Origin: Streptosporangium sp. NBC_01756
GTDB taxonomy: Bacteria; Actinomycetota; Actinomycetes; Streptosporangiales; Streptosporangiaceae
Reading direction: 5' to 3'
DNA: 64,000 bases
NCBI RefSeq assembly: GCF_035917975.1
Contig: NZ_CP109130.1
Span: forward strand, 6,448,001 to 6,512,000
In this document: piece after piece, positions 26,047-35,108 of the stretch
Numbering within the stretch: position 1 is the stretch's first letter
How the letters are laid out: each line of letters begins with the position of its first letter
Notes under the pieces: generated by a model
The model's database searches: none
What the model was told of the DNA's origin: nothing
The model's input: the letters and a program-made list of their open reading frames with translations, nothing else
Position numbers and translations under genes: made by a program

Positions 26047-27503
26047 CAGAACTGTTCCGCCTGTCCTGACTCGACCAGCGGGTGCACACCTCTGCGCACT
26101 CCCGGGACCTCACCGCACAGGCGCGGGGTGGGGAAGATCTTGCCCGGGTTCGACAGGCCGCGGGGGTCGAAGGCGCAGCGCACCAGTTGCATGGTGTCGA
26201 GATCCTTGTCGGAGAACATTCTCGACATATATCGGGATTTGTCGACGCCTACGCCGTGCTCACCGGTGATGGACCCGCCATGCTCGATACAGAGGTCGAG
26301 GATCTTCCCCGAGACCAGCTCCGCCCGCTCGCCCGCGCCGGCCTCCGCGTCGTCGAACAGCACCAGCGGATGCAGGTTGCCGTCCCCGGCGTGGAAGACG
26401 TTGGCCACCCGGATGCCGTACTCCTTCGACAGCAGGTCGATCCGGCCCAGCACCTCGGGTAGCGCCGTCCTGGGGACGACCCCGTCCTGCACGATGTAGG
26501 CGGGGCTGATCCGGCCCACCGCGGCGAAGGCCGACTTACGGCCCTTCCAGATGGCCGCGCGCTCGGCCGGGTCGGCGGCGACCCGCAGTTCGAACGCGCC
26601 GTTCTCCCGGCAGATCCGCGTCACCGCCTCGAACTGGTGGATCACCTCCGCGTCCGGGCCGTCCAGCTCCACGATGAGCACCGCCCCCGCCCCCTCGGGG
26701 TAGGCACAGGCCACGGCGGCCTCGGCCGCCTCGATCGCCAGGGCGTCCATCATCTCGATCGCGGCGGGCACGATGCCGCCGCCGATGATCGCCGACACCG
26801 CCTGACCGCCCTGCTCGATGCCGTCGAACGCTGCGAGCAGGGTCGTCACGGTCTCCGGCGCCCGGGTCAACCGTACGGTGATCTTGGTGGCGACGCCGAG
26901 CGTGCCCTCCGAGCCGACGAACGCGCCCAGCAGGTCGTATCCGGGATCGGTGTCCGACAGTTCGACGATGTCGCCGTCGGGGGTGACGATCTCCAGGGCG
27001 AGCACGTGGTTGACCGTGAAGCCGTACTTCAGGCAGTGCGCGCCGCCCGAGTTCTCCGCCACGTTGCCGCCGATCGTGCAGACCTGCTGGCTGGAGGGGT
27101 CGGGGGCGTAGTAGTAGCCCAGGTCGCGCACCGCTTCGGTGATCGCCAGATTGGTGACCCCGGGCTCCACCACGGCACGCCGGTTCGCCACGTCGACGGA
27201 GAGGATCCGCCGCATCCTGGAGGTGACGATCAGCACTCCGTCGGTCCGCGGCAGCGCTCCGCCGGACAGTCCCGTCCCCGCGCCCCTGGCCACGAACGGC
27301 ACGTCGTAGGTGTTGCAGACACCGACCACGGCCGCGATCTGCTCGGCGGTCTCCGGCAGCACCACGACGCCGGGAGTGGCCCGATGATGGGTCAGCCCGT
27401 CGCACTCGTAGGTGCGCAGCCGTACCGGATCGGTGATCACCGCTGTGTCGCCGAGCAGTCCCCGGAAGTGCCGGGCCAGCTCGTCGAGTGTCCTCGTCCC
27501 CAT
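26046..27503 (-). CDS. glcD: glycolate oxidase catalytic FAD subunit
   Basis: A 485-residue FAD-linked oxidase. The flavin motif PFVARGAGTGLSGGALP, CTIGGNVAENSGGAHCLKYG and the C-terminal GEHGVGVDKSRYM are all family hallmarks. The ATG at 27503 is preceded by GGGAGGAGGAG and is preferred over the GTG five codons upstream. The gene opens the glcDEF-iclR operon. A terminator separates it from aceB upstream, so it probably has its own promoter in the 154-base gap. Confidence 0.94.
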   Translation of the reverse strand: MGTRTLDELARHFRGLLGDTAVITDPVRLRTYECDGLTHHRATPGVVVLPETAEQIAAVVGVCNTYDVPFVARGAGTGLSGGALPRTDGVLIVTSRMRRILSVDVANRRAVVEPGVTNLAITEAVRDLGYYYAPDPSSQQVCTIGGNVAENSGGAHCLKYGFTVNHVLALEIVTPDGDIVELSDTDPGYDLLGAFVGSEGTLGVATKITVRLTRAPETVTTLLAAFDGIEQGGQAVSAIIGGGIVPAAIEMMDALAIEAAEAAVACAYPEGAGAVLIVELDGPDAEVIHQFEAVTRICRENGAFELRVAADPAERAAIWKGRKSAFAAVGRISPAYIVQDGVVPRTALPEVLGRIDLLSKEYGIRVANVFHAGDGNLHPLVLFDDAEAGAGERAELVSGKILDLCIEHGGSITGEHGVGVDKSRYMSRMFSDKDLDTMQLVRCAFDPRGLSNPGKIFPTPRLCGEVPGVRRGVHPLVESGQAEQF

Positions 27504-27617
27504 CACTCCTCCTCCCACCTGCGCGGGAGCTCGGCGGCGTGCTCACCTCCCCGACCAGCCGGCTGATCGGGGACGTCACCCCTCCCTGTCGCATTCTCGC
27601 TCACCACCGGGGAGAAT

Positions 27618-27651
27618 GGGCGCGGGGAGTCCCGCCGAGGGCTCCGCGCCC
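27618..27651 (-). terminator. terminator after aceB
   Basis: GGGCGCGG (27618-27625) pairs with CCGCGCCC (27644-27651), an 8-bp stem that begins seven bases past the aceB stop on the reverse strand. It separates aceB from glcD, though readthrough cannot be excluded. Confidence 0.55.
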
Positions 27652-27657
27652 CCGGAC

Positions 27658-29244
27658 TCAGGGCATCCGCGCGTAGGCGGGAAGGGTCAGGAAATCCGCG
27701 AAATCGTCGTCCAGGGCGACCTCCTTGAACAGGGCGGTCGCCTGGGCGTAGCGGGCCTCGTCGTAGCCCGGCTCTGCCTTGATCTTCGTGAGCTCCTCGT
27801 CGATGATCCGCTCCACGAGCTCCTTCGTGACGACGGTCCCGGTGTCGGCGAGCTCGATGTCGTTGTGGATCCACTGCCAGATCTGGGAGCGGGAGATCTC
27901 GGCGGTGGCGGCGTCCTCCATCAGGTTGTGGATCGCCACCGCCCCCAGGCCGCCCATCCATGCGGCCAGGTAGCGGAGCGCCACGTCCACGTTGTTGCGC
28001 AGGCCCGCCTCGGTGATGTCGCCGGGTGTCTTGGAGACCGACAGCAGGTCGGCGGCGGAGACCGAGACGTCCTCGCGCAGCCGGTCGAGCTGGTTCGGCC
28101 GGGTTCCGAGAACGCCGTCGAAGACGTCCCGGCAGATCGGGACCAGATCGGGGTGGGCGACCCAGGAACCGTCGAAGCCGTCACCGGACTCGCGGGACTT
28201 GTCGGCGGTGACCTTCTCCAGGGCGATCTTGTTGATCTCGGGGTCGCGGCGCGAGGGGATGAACGCGGCCATGCCGCCGATGGCGTGGGCGCCGCGCTTG
28301 TGGCAGGTGCGGACCAGAAGCTCGGTGTACGCGCGCATGAACGGGGCGGTCATGGTCACCGCGTTGCGCTCGGGCAGCAGGAACTCCCGGCCCCGGGTGC
28401 GGAACTTCTTGATCACGCTGAACAGGTAGTCCCAGCGGCCGGCGTTGAGACCGGCGGAGTGGTCGCGGAGCTCGTAGAGGATCTCCTCCATCTCGAACGC
28501 GGCCGGATAGGTCTCGATCAGGACGGTCGCGCGGATCGTGCCCTGCGGGATGCCGAGCAGGTCCTGGGCCCTGACGAAGACGTCGTTCCAGAGGCGGGCC
28601 TCCAGGTGCGACTCCATCTTCGGTAGATAGAAGTAGGGGCCCTTGCCCTTGGCGATCTGACGGGCCGCGCAGTGGAAGAAATAAAGGCCGAAGTCGACGA
28701 GAGAGGCGGAGAACGGGACGCCGTCAAGCGTGAGGTGCTTCTCCTCCAGGTGCCAGCCGCGCGGGCGGACCACGATGGTGGCGAGTTCTTCGTCGTGCTT
28801 GAGCGCGTAGTTCTTCTCCCCGGCGGAGAAGTCGATCGTCCGGTCCAGTGCGCTCCGCAGGTTGAGCTGGCCGTTGACGGTGTTCTCCCAGGTGGGGGCG
28901 TTGGCGTCCTCGAAGTCTGCCAGCCAGACCTTGGCACCGGAGTTCAGTGCGTTGATCGTCATCTTCCGGTCGACCGGGCCGGTGATCTCCACTCGGCGGT
29001 CCGCCAGGGCGGGTGCGGGCGGGACGACCTGCCACTCCGACTCGCGCACGTGCCTGGTCTCGGGCAGGAAGTCCAGAGTGCCGCCGGCCGACAGCTCCGC
29101 CTGGCGTGCCTGGCGGGCGTCCAGCAGCTCAAGGCGCCGGGCGCCGAACTCGCGCTGAAGGGTGGCGACGAAGGCCAGCGCCTCCGGCGTGAGGATCTCG
29201 TCGAACCGGTCATGCGAGGGGCCGGTGATCTCAACGCCGTCCAT
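27658..29244 (-). CDS. aceB: malate synthase A
   Basis: A 528-residue enzyme that condenses glyoxylate with acetyl-CoA to malate. Typical motifs are present: [47 protein letters not shown] and, near the C-terminus, [12 protein letters not shown]. The ATG at 29244 follows AAGGAAG; an earlier GTG at 29259 overlaps that site. With glcDEF it completes glycolate to glyoxylate to malate. No isocitrate lyase gene is in the window, so this copy seems dedicated to glycolate or glyoxylate use. Two IclR-like palindromes overlie its promoter. Confidence 0.96.
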   Translation of the reverse strand: MDGVEITGPSHDRFDEILTPEALAFVATLQREFGARRLELLDARQARQAELSAGGTLDFLPETRHVRESEWQVVPPAPALADRRVEITGPVDRKMTINALNSGAKVWLADFEDANAPTWENTVNGQLNLRSALDRTIDFSAGEKNYALKHDEELATIVVRPRGWHLEEKHLTLDGVPFSASLVDFGLYFFHCAARQIAKGKGPYFYLPKMESHLEARLWNDVFVRAQDLLGIPQGTIRATVLIETYPAAFEMEEILYELRDHSAGLNAGRWDYLFSVIKKFRTRGREFLLPERNAVTMTAPFMRAYTELLVRTCHKRGAHAIGGMAAFIPSRRDPEINKIALEKVTADKSRESGDGFDGSWVAHPDLVPICRDVFDGVLGTRPNQLDRLREDVSVSAADLLSVSKTPGDITEAGLRNNVDVALRYLAAWMGGLGAVAIHNLMEDAATAEISRSQIWQWIHNDIELADTGTVVTKELVERIIDEELTKIKAEPGYDEARYAQATALFKEVALDDDFADFLTLPAYARMP

Positions 29245-29253
29245 GGGCTTCCT

Positions 29254-29289
29254 TTCCACATTATGGAAAATAGCTTCTGAATTATGGAA
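29254..29289 (-). promoter_or_regulatory. double IclR-like operator over the aceB promoter
   Basis: On the reverse strand TTCCATAATTCAGAA (29275-29289) and TTCCATAATGTGGAA (29254-29268) are related 15-mers starting 21 bases apart, two helical turns. The second is a perfect 5-bp dyad TTCCA/TGGAA and the first a partial one. CATAAT within the upstream copy could be the -10, with GTGACC about 18 bases further upstream as -35. The TTCCA-N5-TGGAA pattern suits IclR-family repressors. Confidence 0.6.
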
Positions 29290-29474
29290 TTTACGCTACT
29301 GGATGGTCACTGCCCGGTCAAAGACCGGGGTACCCCTCAGGGCGGAGTGGGGGAGTTCCCCGATGAGCCGGGAGTCCTGTTCGGTCACAGTTGAGTCGGC
29401 TCCCTCCGTAGAGGGAGTCGGAAACGGGCCGTGAGAGGGAGGCGGAGAACCTCCTGGAAACCGAGGATTGGGCC

Positions 29475-30164
29475 ATGAAGAAGAAAGTGATCGTCGGGGG
29501 AGCGCTCCTGGGCTCCGTCCTCGTGCTCTCCGGCTGCCGGGTCGACCTCGACTTCGGCGACCGGCGGCAGGAGGTCGTCTCCTATGACGTCTCCGGCAAG
29601 CTGACGGCGCTGGACCTGCACGCCGACTCCGGGGACGTCGTCGTCAACGAGTCGGACCGGTCCGGGGTCCGGGTGACCGAGACGATCCACTGGAGCGGCG
29701 ACAAGAAGGACAGGCCCAAGACCGAGCATCCCGTGGACGATGGCACGCTCACGCTGCGCCAGGACTGCTCCGACTGCTCGGTCGACTACAAGGTCGAGGT
29801 CCCCAAGGGTCTCAAGGTCACGACGAAGGCCGACTCCGGCGATGTCACGCTGCGCTCGCTGACCGGCGAGGTGAACGCCGCCGCCGACTCCGGCGACATC
29901 GCGGCCAACGGCCTGGGCGCCAAGCGTCTTGTCGTCGACGCCGGGTCGGGTGACATCGAGGTGAGGTTCACCGCCGTACCGGATCACGTCGAGATCGAGA
30001 CAGGCTCGGGGGACATCATGCTGCGGCTGCCGAAGGCCGGCTACAACGTGGCGGCCGAGACCGGTTCGGGTGACAAGAACGTCAAGGTCACCAACGATCC
30101 CTCCGCCTCCAGCACCGTCTCGGCGCGGACGGGCTCCGGCGATGTCGAGGTCGTGCCCTCCTGA
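29475..30164 (+). CDS. DUF4097-type beta-repeat lipoprotein
   Basis: A 229-residue exported protein. The signal sequence ends in VLSGC (Cys21), a lipobox. The mature part contains seven repeats of the (D/G)SGD(V/I/K) motif, starting at ADSGDVVVNE and ending at GSGDVEVV, spaced about 20-30 residues apart, the pattern of the DUF4097 beta-helix family. Its function is unknown; related proteins take part in envelope-stress sensing in other bacteria. It diverges from aceB. GAGGATT lies ten bases before the ATG. Confidence 0.85.
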   Translation: MKKKVIVGGALLGSVLVLSGCRVDLDFGDRRQEVVSYDVSGKLTALDLHADSGDVVVNESDRSGVRVTETIHWSGDKKDRPKTEHPVDDGTLTLRQDCSDCSVDYKVEVPKGLKVTTKADSGDVTLRSLTGEVNAAADSGDIAANGLGAKRLVVDAGSGDIEVRFTAVPDHVEIETGSGDIMLRLPKAGYNVAAETGSGDKNVKVTNDPSASSTVSARTGSGDVEVVPS

Positions 30165-30322
30165 GTCGTAGGGAGCGGGCCGGCGCGACTCCGACCGGAG
30201 GCCGATGTCTCCTTTTGGCGTGAAACGACCGATAACCAGATGAGACGCGGGCGTTCCCGTGGCACCATCTGAGGGAAGAGACCCGAGGGGTTCAGGCGTT
30301 CCACTCTTTAGAGAGGACGCAT

Positions 30323-31780
30323 ATGAACCACGCATCTGAATGGAGCAACGACATAGACACTCGTGAGCCGCTGGACATCGACCAGTTCGACGACCTGCCC
30401 GAGATCGGTGAGATGGATCTGGCCGAACGCCAGGCGCTGCGCCGGGTCGTGGGACTCTCCACAGAGCTTGAGGACGTCACCGAGGTCGAATACCGCCAGC
30501 TGCGACTTGAGCGGGTCGTCCTGGTCGGCGTCTGGACCTCGGGTACGGCGACCGACGCCGAAAACTCACTGCTCGAACTGAAGCTTCTCGCCGAGACCGC
30601 CGGTTCGGAGGTGCTGGAAGGTGTGATCCAGCGCCGCCAGAAGCCCGACACGGCCACCTACATCGGTTCGGGCAAGGCCCAGGAGCTCGCCGACATCGTC
30701 TCCGCCACCGGCGCCGACACCGTCGTGTGCGACGGTGAGCTGAGCCCCGGCCAGCTCCGTCAGCTCGAAGAGATCGTCAAGGTCAAGGTCATCGACCGGA
30801 CCATGCTGATCCTCGACATCTTCGCCCAGCACGCGAAGAGCCGCGAGGGCAAGGCACAGGTGGAGCTCGCCCAGCTCAACTACCTGTTGCCGCGCCTGCG
30901 CGGCTGGGGTGGCAACCTGTCCCGGCAGGTCGGCGGACGCGCCGCGGGCGGCGTCGGCATGGGCGGTCGCGGCCCCGGTGAGACCAAGATCGAGCTGGAC
31001 CGCCGCCGGATCCGTGAGCGGATGGCCAAGCTGCGCCGCCAGATCGTCGAGATGACCACCGCGCGCGAGACCAAGCGGTCGCGGCGGCTGGAGCGCGAGG
31101 TCCCGGCCGTGGCCATCGCCGGTTACACCAACGCGGGCAAGTCCTCGTTGCTGAACCGGCTTACCGGCGCCGGCGTGCTGGTCGAGGACGCCCTGTTCGC
31201 CACGCTGGACCCCACCGTCCGCAGAGCCCACACGCCCGACGGCCGGTTGTTCACCCTGGCCGACACCGTCGGATTCGTCCGGCACCTGCCGCACCAGCTC
31301 GTCGAGGCCTTCCGCTCCACGCTGGAGGAGGTCGGCGACGCCGACCTGATCCTGCACGTGGTCGACGGCTCGCACCCCGACCCGGAGTCGCAGCTCGCCG
31401 CCGTGCGAGAGGTCATCTCCGACATCGAGGACGCCCGGAACATCCCGGAGATCGTGGTCATCAACAAGTCCGACGCCGCCGACCCGGTGGTGCTGGCCCA
31501 GTTGACCGCGCGCGAGAAGCACACCGTCGTGGTCTCGGCCCGTACCGGCGCCGGGATCGACGAGTTGATGGCCGTCATCGAGCGCGAACTGCCCCGCTTC
31601 GACCAGGAGGTCCGGCTGCTCGTGCCGTACCAGCGCGGCGATCTGATCTCCCGGGCGCACAAGGAGGGCGAGGTCCTGGGCGTCGAGCACACCGGGGACG
31701 GCACGATTCTGCACGCCAGGGTCCTGCCCGGGCTCTTCGCCGAACTGGAGAAGACCGCCAAGCCGGTCGAGACCGTCTGA
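30323..31780 (+). CDS. hflX: GTPase HflX
   Basis: A 485-residue ribosome-associated GTPase that splits stalled ribosomes under stress. The N-terminal HflX domain has TATYIGSGKAQELADIV; the glycine-rich linker is GRAAGGVGMGGRGPGETKIE. The G domain carries AGYTNAGKSSLLNRLTG (G1), DTVGFVRHLPHQLVEAF (G3) and NKSD (G4). AGAGGA seven bases before the ATG sets the start. The miaA-dapF block, which often precedes hflX in actinobacteria, lies about 17 kb upstream. Confidence 0.96.
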   Translation: MNHASEWSNDIDTREPLDIDQFDDLPEIGEMDLAERQALRRVVGLSTELEDVTEVEYRQLRLERVVLVGVWTSGTATDAENSLLELKLLAETAGSEVLEGVIQRRQKPDTATYIGSGKAQELADIVSATGADTVVCDGELSPGQLRQLEEIVKVKVIDRTMLILDIFAQHAKSREGKAQVELAQLNYLLPRLRGWGGNLSRQVGGRAAGGVGMGGRGPGETKIELDRRRIRERMAKLRRQIVEMTTARETKRSRRLEREVPAVAIAGYTNAGKSSLLNRLTGAGVLVEDALFATLDPTVRRAHTPDGRLFTLADTVGFVRHLPHQLVEAFRSTLEEVGDADLILHVVDGSHPDPESQLAAVREVISDIEDARNIPEIVVINKSDAADPVVLAQLTAREKHTVVVSARTGAGIDELMAVIERELPRFDQEVRLLVPYQRGDLISRAHKEGEVLGVEHTGDGTILHARVLPGLFAELEKTAKPVETV

Positions 31781-31802
31781 CGACGGTCGTCGCGGCCCGC
31801 CT

Positions 31803-31840
31803 CGCCGTACGACGCTCCCCTTCCGGGGGAAGGTACGGCG
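31803..31840. terminator. bidirectional terminator between hflX and the phosphatase gene
   Basis: CGCCGTAC (31803-31810) and GTACGGCG (31833-31840) form the outer stem, with CCCC/GGGG pairs inside. It sits between convergent genes 22 bases after the hflX stop and 10 bases after the leftward gene's stop. Confidence 0.7.
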
Positions 31841-31849
31841 GGGTGTGGC

Positions 31850-33424
31850 CTACACGCGGCGGAAGGCCACGAGCGCCACGTCGTCCTCCCGGGCGCCGAA
31901 CTGTTCGATGAGCCGGTCGCAGAAGACCTCGAGGTCGGACTCCACGACCTCCGCCAGTTGCCGCACGACCTCCAGGCTCTCGTCGAGCAGCTTGTCGCGG
32001 TCCTCGATGAGCCCGTCGGTGAACATCAGCACCGCCCCTCCCTCCGGCAGGGTCAGCCGGTCGACCCGGTAGGTCTCCTCGGCCACGCCCAGCAGCAGGT
32101 TGCCCAGCCGGTGGTAGCGGGGCTCCCCGCCGCCGATGAGCAGAAGAGGGATGTGACCCGCGTTGGCGACCTCCATCTCCCCGGTCTCCGGGTTGAGGAG
32201 GACCAGGCATACGGTGGCGGTCATGCCGGGGTGATAGCGCCGCAGCACGTCGTTGAGCAGAGCCATGGACACCCCCAGATCGACCGTGCCGATCAGGGAG
32301 GCGCGCAGCGCGTGGCGGATCTCCGCCATGACCGTCGCGGCGAGCAGGGAGTGCCCCTGGACGTCGCCGATGGCGATGAGCACCCGGTCTCCCAGCTGCA
32401 GCACCTCGTAGAAGTCCCCGCCGACCTCGATGTTGTCGATGGCCGGCTGGTACCGCCAGCTGATCACGAGGCCGGGCGTCTCCGGGATCCGCGCGGGCAG
32501 GAGACTCCGCTGCAGGGTGAGAGCGATCGCGTGCTCCTCGGCGTAGGCGCGCAGGGCGTCCACCGCCAGGGCCAGGGCCTGGCCGAGCTGACGCAGGATG
32601 TTGAGCTCGTCCCCGTCGAGAGGAGGGACGGTCTCCGTTCCGAGGTAGACGGCCGGTCGGCCGACCTTGGTGCGGCAGATGACACCCGAGACGTCGCTCC
32701 GAAGGTCGGCGTCGGGCAGCAGCCGCACCCAGTCGGCGGCGGGGACGGTGAAGACCTCCGTCCCCGCCGCCTTCCCCAGGGACATCGCACCCAGGGTGAG
32801 CAGGGTGTCCGGGGCCGCGGGCCTGGGGACGGCGGTGTTCTCCGGAGGCCTGGCGGTGAACCTGCGGATCCGGCCGTCCGGTGGGAGCGCGAGCGCACCC
32901 GCCCGCCTGCCCAGGATCCGGGTCGCGCCTTCGACGGCCGTGGTGAGGAGCTCGTCGAAGGTGTCGGCGGAGTTCATCGCGAGGGTGACCTCGGTGAGGG
33001 CCGCCAGCCGCTCGGCCATCCGCTCCGCCCGCTGCCGGGCGCGGTAGTAGCGCAGCGTGGCCTCGACCGTCGCCGCGAACTCGTCCGGCTCGACCGGCTC
33101 GGCCAGGTAGGCGTCGGCGCCGCGCTCGAGCCCCTGAGCCCGGTCCGCGGGGGTGATCGCCGCTCCGGAGATCTGAATGACCGGTATCGAGGAGGTCGAC
33201 GGGTCCGCCTTGATCTGCTCGCAGACCTCGTAGCCGCTGATGTCGGGCAACCGTACGTCGAGGACGACCAGGTCCGGCCGGAGCTCTTTGACCTTGACGA
33301 GTGCCTCCAGGCCGCCGGTGGCCTGCACCACCTGATGTCCCGATCGCCGTAGCCAGCTGGACAGGATGTAGAGCTTGGTCGGGGTGTCGTCCACGACCAG
33401 CACAGTCGCCGACCTCTCACCCAT
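31850..33424 (-). CDS. receiver-GAF-SpoIIE protein phosphatase (RsbU/RsbP-like)
   Basis: A 524-residue signalling phosphatase. The receiver domain (residues 1-125) has the pair DD12-13 and phospho-acceptor Asp56 in LVVLDVRLPD. A GAF-like region spans about 135-295. The PP2C-type SpoIIE domain follows, with EVGGDFYEVLQLGDRVLIAI, GDVQGHSLLAA and the C-terminal VLMFTDGLIEDRD. Such enzymes dephosphorylate STAS anti-anti-sigma proteins, here controlled by receiver phosphorylation. Its start overlaps the end of the hybrid kinase gene by 8 bases, so that kinase may be its phospho-donor. It is the last gene of the stressosome operon. Confidence 0.92.
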   Translation of the reverse strand: MGERSATVLVVDDTPTKLYILSSWLRRSGHQVVQATGGLEALVKVKELRPDLVVLDVRLPDISGYEVCEQIKADPSTSSIPVIQISGAAITPADRAQGLERGADAYLAEPVEPDEFAATVEATLRYYRARQRAERMAERLAALTEVTLAMNSADTFDELLTTAVEGATRILGRRAGALALPPDGRIRRFTARPPENTAVPRPAAPDTLLTLGAMSLGKAAGTEVFTVPAADWVRLLPDADLRSDVSGVICRTKVGRPAVYLGTETVPPLDGDELNILRQLGQALALAVDALRAYAEEHAIALTLQRSLLPARIPETPGLVISWRYQPAIDNIEVGGDFYEVLQLGDRVLIAIGDVQGHSLLAATVMAEIRHALRASLIGTVDLGVSMALLNDVLRRYHPGMTATVCLVLLNPETGEMEVANAGHIPLLLIGGGEPRYHRLGNLLLGVAEETYRVDRLTLPEGGAVLMFTDGLIEDRDKLLDESLEVVRQLAEVVESDLEVFCDRLIEQFGAREDDVALVAFRRV

Positions 33425-35108
33425 CGTTGTGGCCCAGCACGGTCCGTACGGCCTCCAGGAGGCTCTCCCTGCGCAGCCCGTGCTTGGAGATCACGGTGCT
33501 GACTTCCTGCGGGTAGTGACTGGACGTCGCCACGGTCACCACGACCACGGGTACCTCGCGCAGCCGCTCGTCCCTGGCCATCCGGTGGATCAGGGCGGCC
33601 CCGTCGAGCCGGGGCATCAGCAGGTCCACCAGCGCGAGGTCCGGGGGGTTCTCCGCCATCATCTGCAGCGCGACCAGTCCGTCGGGTGCCTCGTCGACAT
33701 GGACGGCGAAACCGGTGAGCATCCGTCGGACGGCGGCGCGGAAGTCGTCGTCGTCGTCCGCGACGAGCACCCGGCCGACCACCGGTGCGCCGTCCTCGCG
33801 GTGCGGCAGCCGCAGGGTCACCGTGGTGCCTGCCTCGCCCGTGCTGGCCAGCTGGAGTGTGCCTCCCAGTGCCTGGGCGAGGCGGCGGGCGTACGGCAGT
33901 CCGAGCCCGGTGCCCTTCGCCCGGGCCTGGATGGGGCCCGGAACCTGGAAGAACTCCTCGAAGACGCGCTCCAGATGCTCCTCGGGGACGCCGATCCCGG
34001 TGTCGGTCACCGTGAAGACCATCTCGTGGGTGGTGGTGTCGAGGTTCACCTCAAGCCTGACCTCGCCCGTCTCGGTGAACTTCAGCCCGTTGGAGAGCAG
34101 GTTGCGCAGGATCCGGGTGAGCATCACCTCGTCCACGAACACCTCCGCCGCGCTCTCCGCGACCTCCACCGAGAGCGTGACCCGGTCGGTGCCGCTGGTG
34201 GGGTGCAGCGTCATGCGCAGCCGTTCGGCCAACGCGAACAGATCCACCGTGGACGGCTGCGGGTCGAGCCGTCCCGCTTCGGCCTTGGCCATGTCGAGCA
34301 ACTCGCTCACCAGCGACAGGAGGGTCTCCGCCGAGGAGCCGATGAGCTGGATCTGGTGGTGTTGCTCCTCTGCCAGGGGGTCGCCGCCGGGACCCACCAG
34401 GAGGCGGACCAGACCGATGATCGAGTTGAGCGGGGTGCGCAGCTCGTGGCTGACCGTCGCCCAGAACCGGTCCTTGGCGAGGCTGGACTCCCGGAGCTGC
34501 GCGGACTTCTCGTCCAGCTCCGCGTACAGCGCCACGACACCCCTGTTGGTCTCCTCCAGCTCCTCCGAGAGCTGGTTGTACAGGGCGAGCACCCCCTGGT
34601 TGGTCTCCTGCAGTTCGGTGTTGAGCTGCAGGACCTCCTCCAGTGTGGCGGCGAGCTCGTGGTTCTGCTGACGCAGCTCCTCAAGAGCGGTGGCGGGGGT
34701 CAGCTTGGCGAGTCTGGCGCGGATCTCTTCCAGAGGGGGCCGGAAGGCACTGGACGGGAGCCGTTTGACCATGTGTATCCGTCCTCTGGCGAGGTCAAGC
34801 TCGATCGTGTCGACGAGAAGTCTCGCCAGCGTCACGCCGTCGCCCGGATGGAAGCCGGCCACCGCCGGCATGGCGATGGTGATGATCAGGCTGTCCTGCC
34901 CGAGCAGGAAGACGGCGGACGCGTTGACGCCCTCGCCGAGAATTTCCCGCCCGATCTCACTCAGCGCCGTGGCCACCCGGATCTGGTCCTGGGGCTCCAG
35001 CCCGACCGCCTCGGCGACCTCGCGGCCCAGCTTGCGCATGGCGAACACGTCCTGGTCGTGCTGGACGCGGATCCGAATCAGCTCGTCTCCGGTCATGGCG
35101 CCTGTCAT
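33417..35108 (-). CDS. hybrid histidine kinase with N-terminal RsbT-like domain
   Basis: A 563-residue cytoplasmic protein. Residues 8-130 resemble the anti-sigma ATPase fold (QIRVATALSEIGREILGEG). A coiled coil follows (about 150-240, EELRQQNHELAATLEEVLQL). The dimerisation domain carries WATVSHELRTPLNSII, the ATPase domain DTGIGVPEEH and GTGLGLPYARR, and a C-terminal receiver has VLVADDDDDF and LALVDLLMPRLDGA. There is no membrane segment. The ATG at 35108 overlaps the upstream stop as ATGA and is preceded by TGAGG; the frame stays open for 89 codons upstream without a start signal. The combination suggests that stressosome status feeds a phosphorelay to the next gene. Confidence 0.9.
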   Translation of the reverse strand: MTGAMTGDELIRIRVQHDQDVFAMRKLGREVAEAVGLEPQDQIRVATALSEIGREILGEGVNASAVFLLGQDSLIITIAMPAVAGFHPGDGVTLARLLVDTIELDLARGRIHMVKRLPSSAFRPPLEEIRARLAKLTPATALEELRQQNHELAATLEEVLQLNTELQETNQGVLALYNQLSEELEETNRGVVALYAELDEKSAQLRESSLAKDRFWATVSHELRTPLNSIIGLVRLLVGPGGDPLAEEQHHQIQLIGSSAETLLSLVSELLDMAKAEAGRLDPQPSTVDLFALAERLRMTLHPTSGTDRVTLSVEVAESAAEVFVDEVMLTRILRNLLSNGLKFTETGEVRLEVNLDTTTHEMVFTVTDTGIGVPEEHLERVFEEFFQVPGPIQARAKGTGLGLPYARRLAQALGGTLQLASTGEAGTTVTLRLPHREDGAPVVGRVLVADDDDDFRAAVRRMLTGFAVHVDEAPDGLVALQMMAENPPDLALVDLLMPRLDGAALIHRMARDERLREVPVVVVTVATSSHYPQEVSTVISKHGLRRESLLEAVRTVLGHNDG

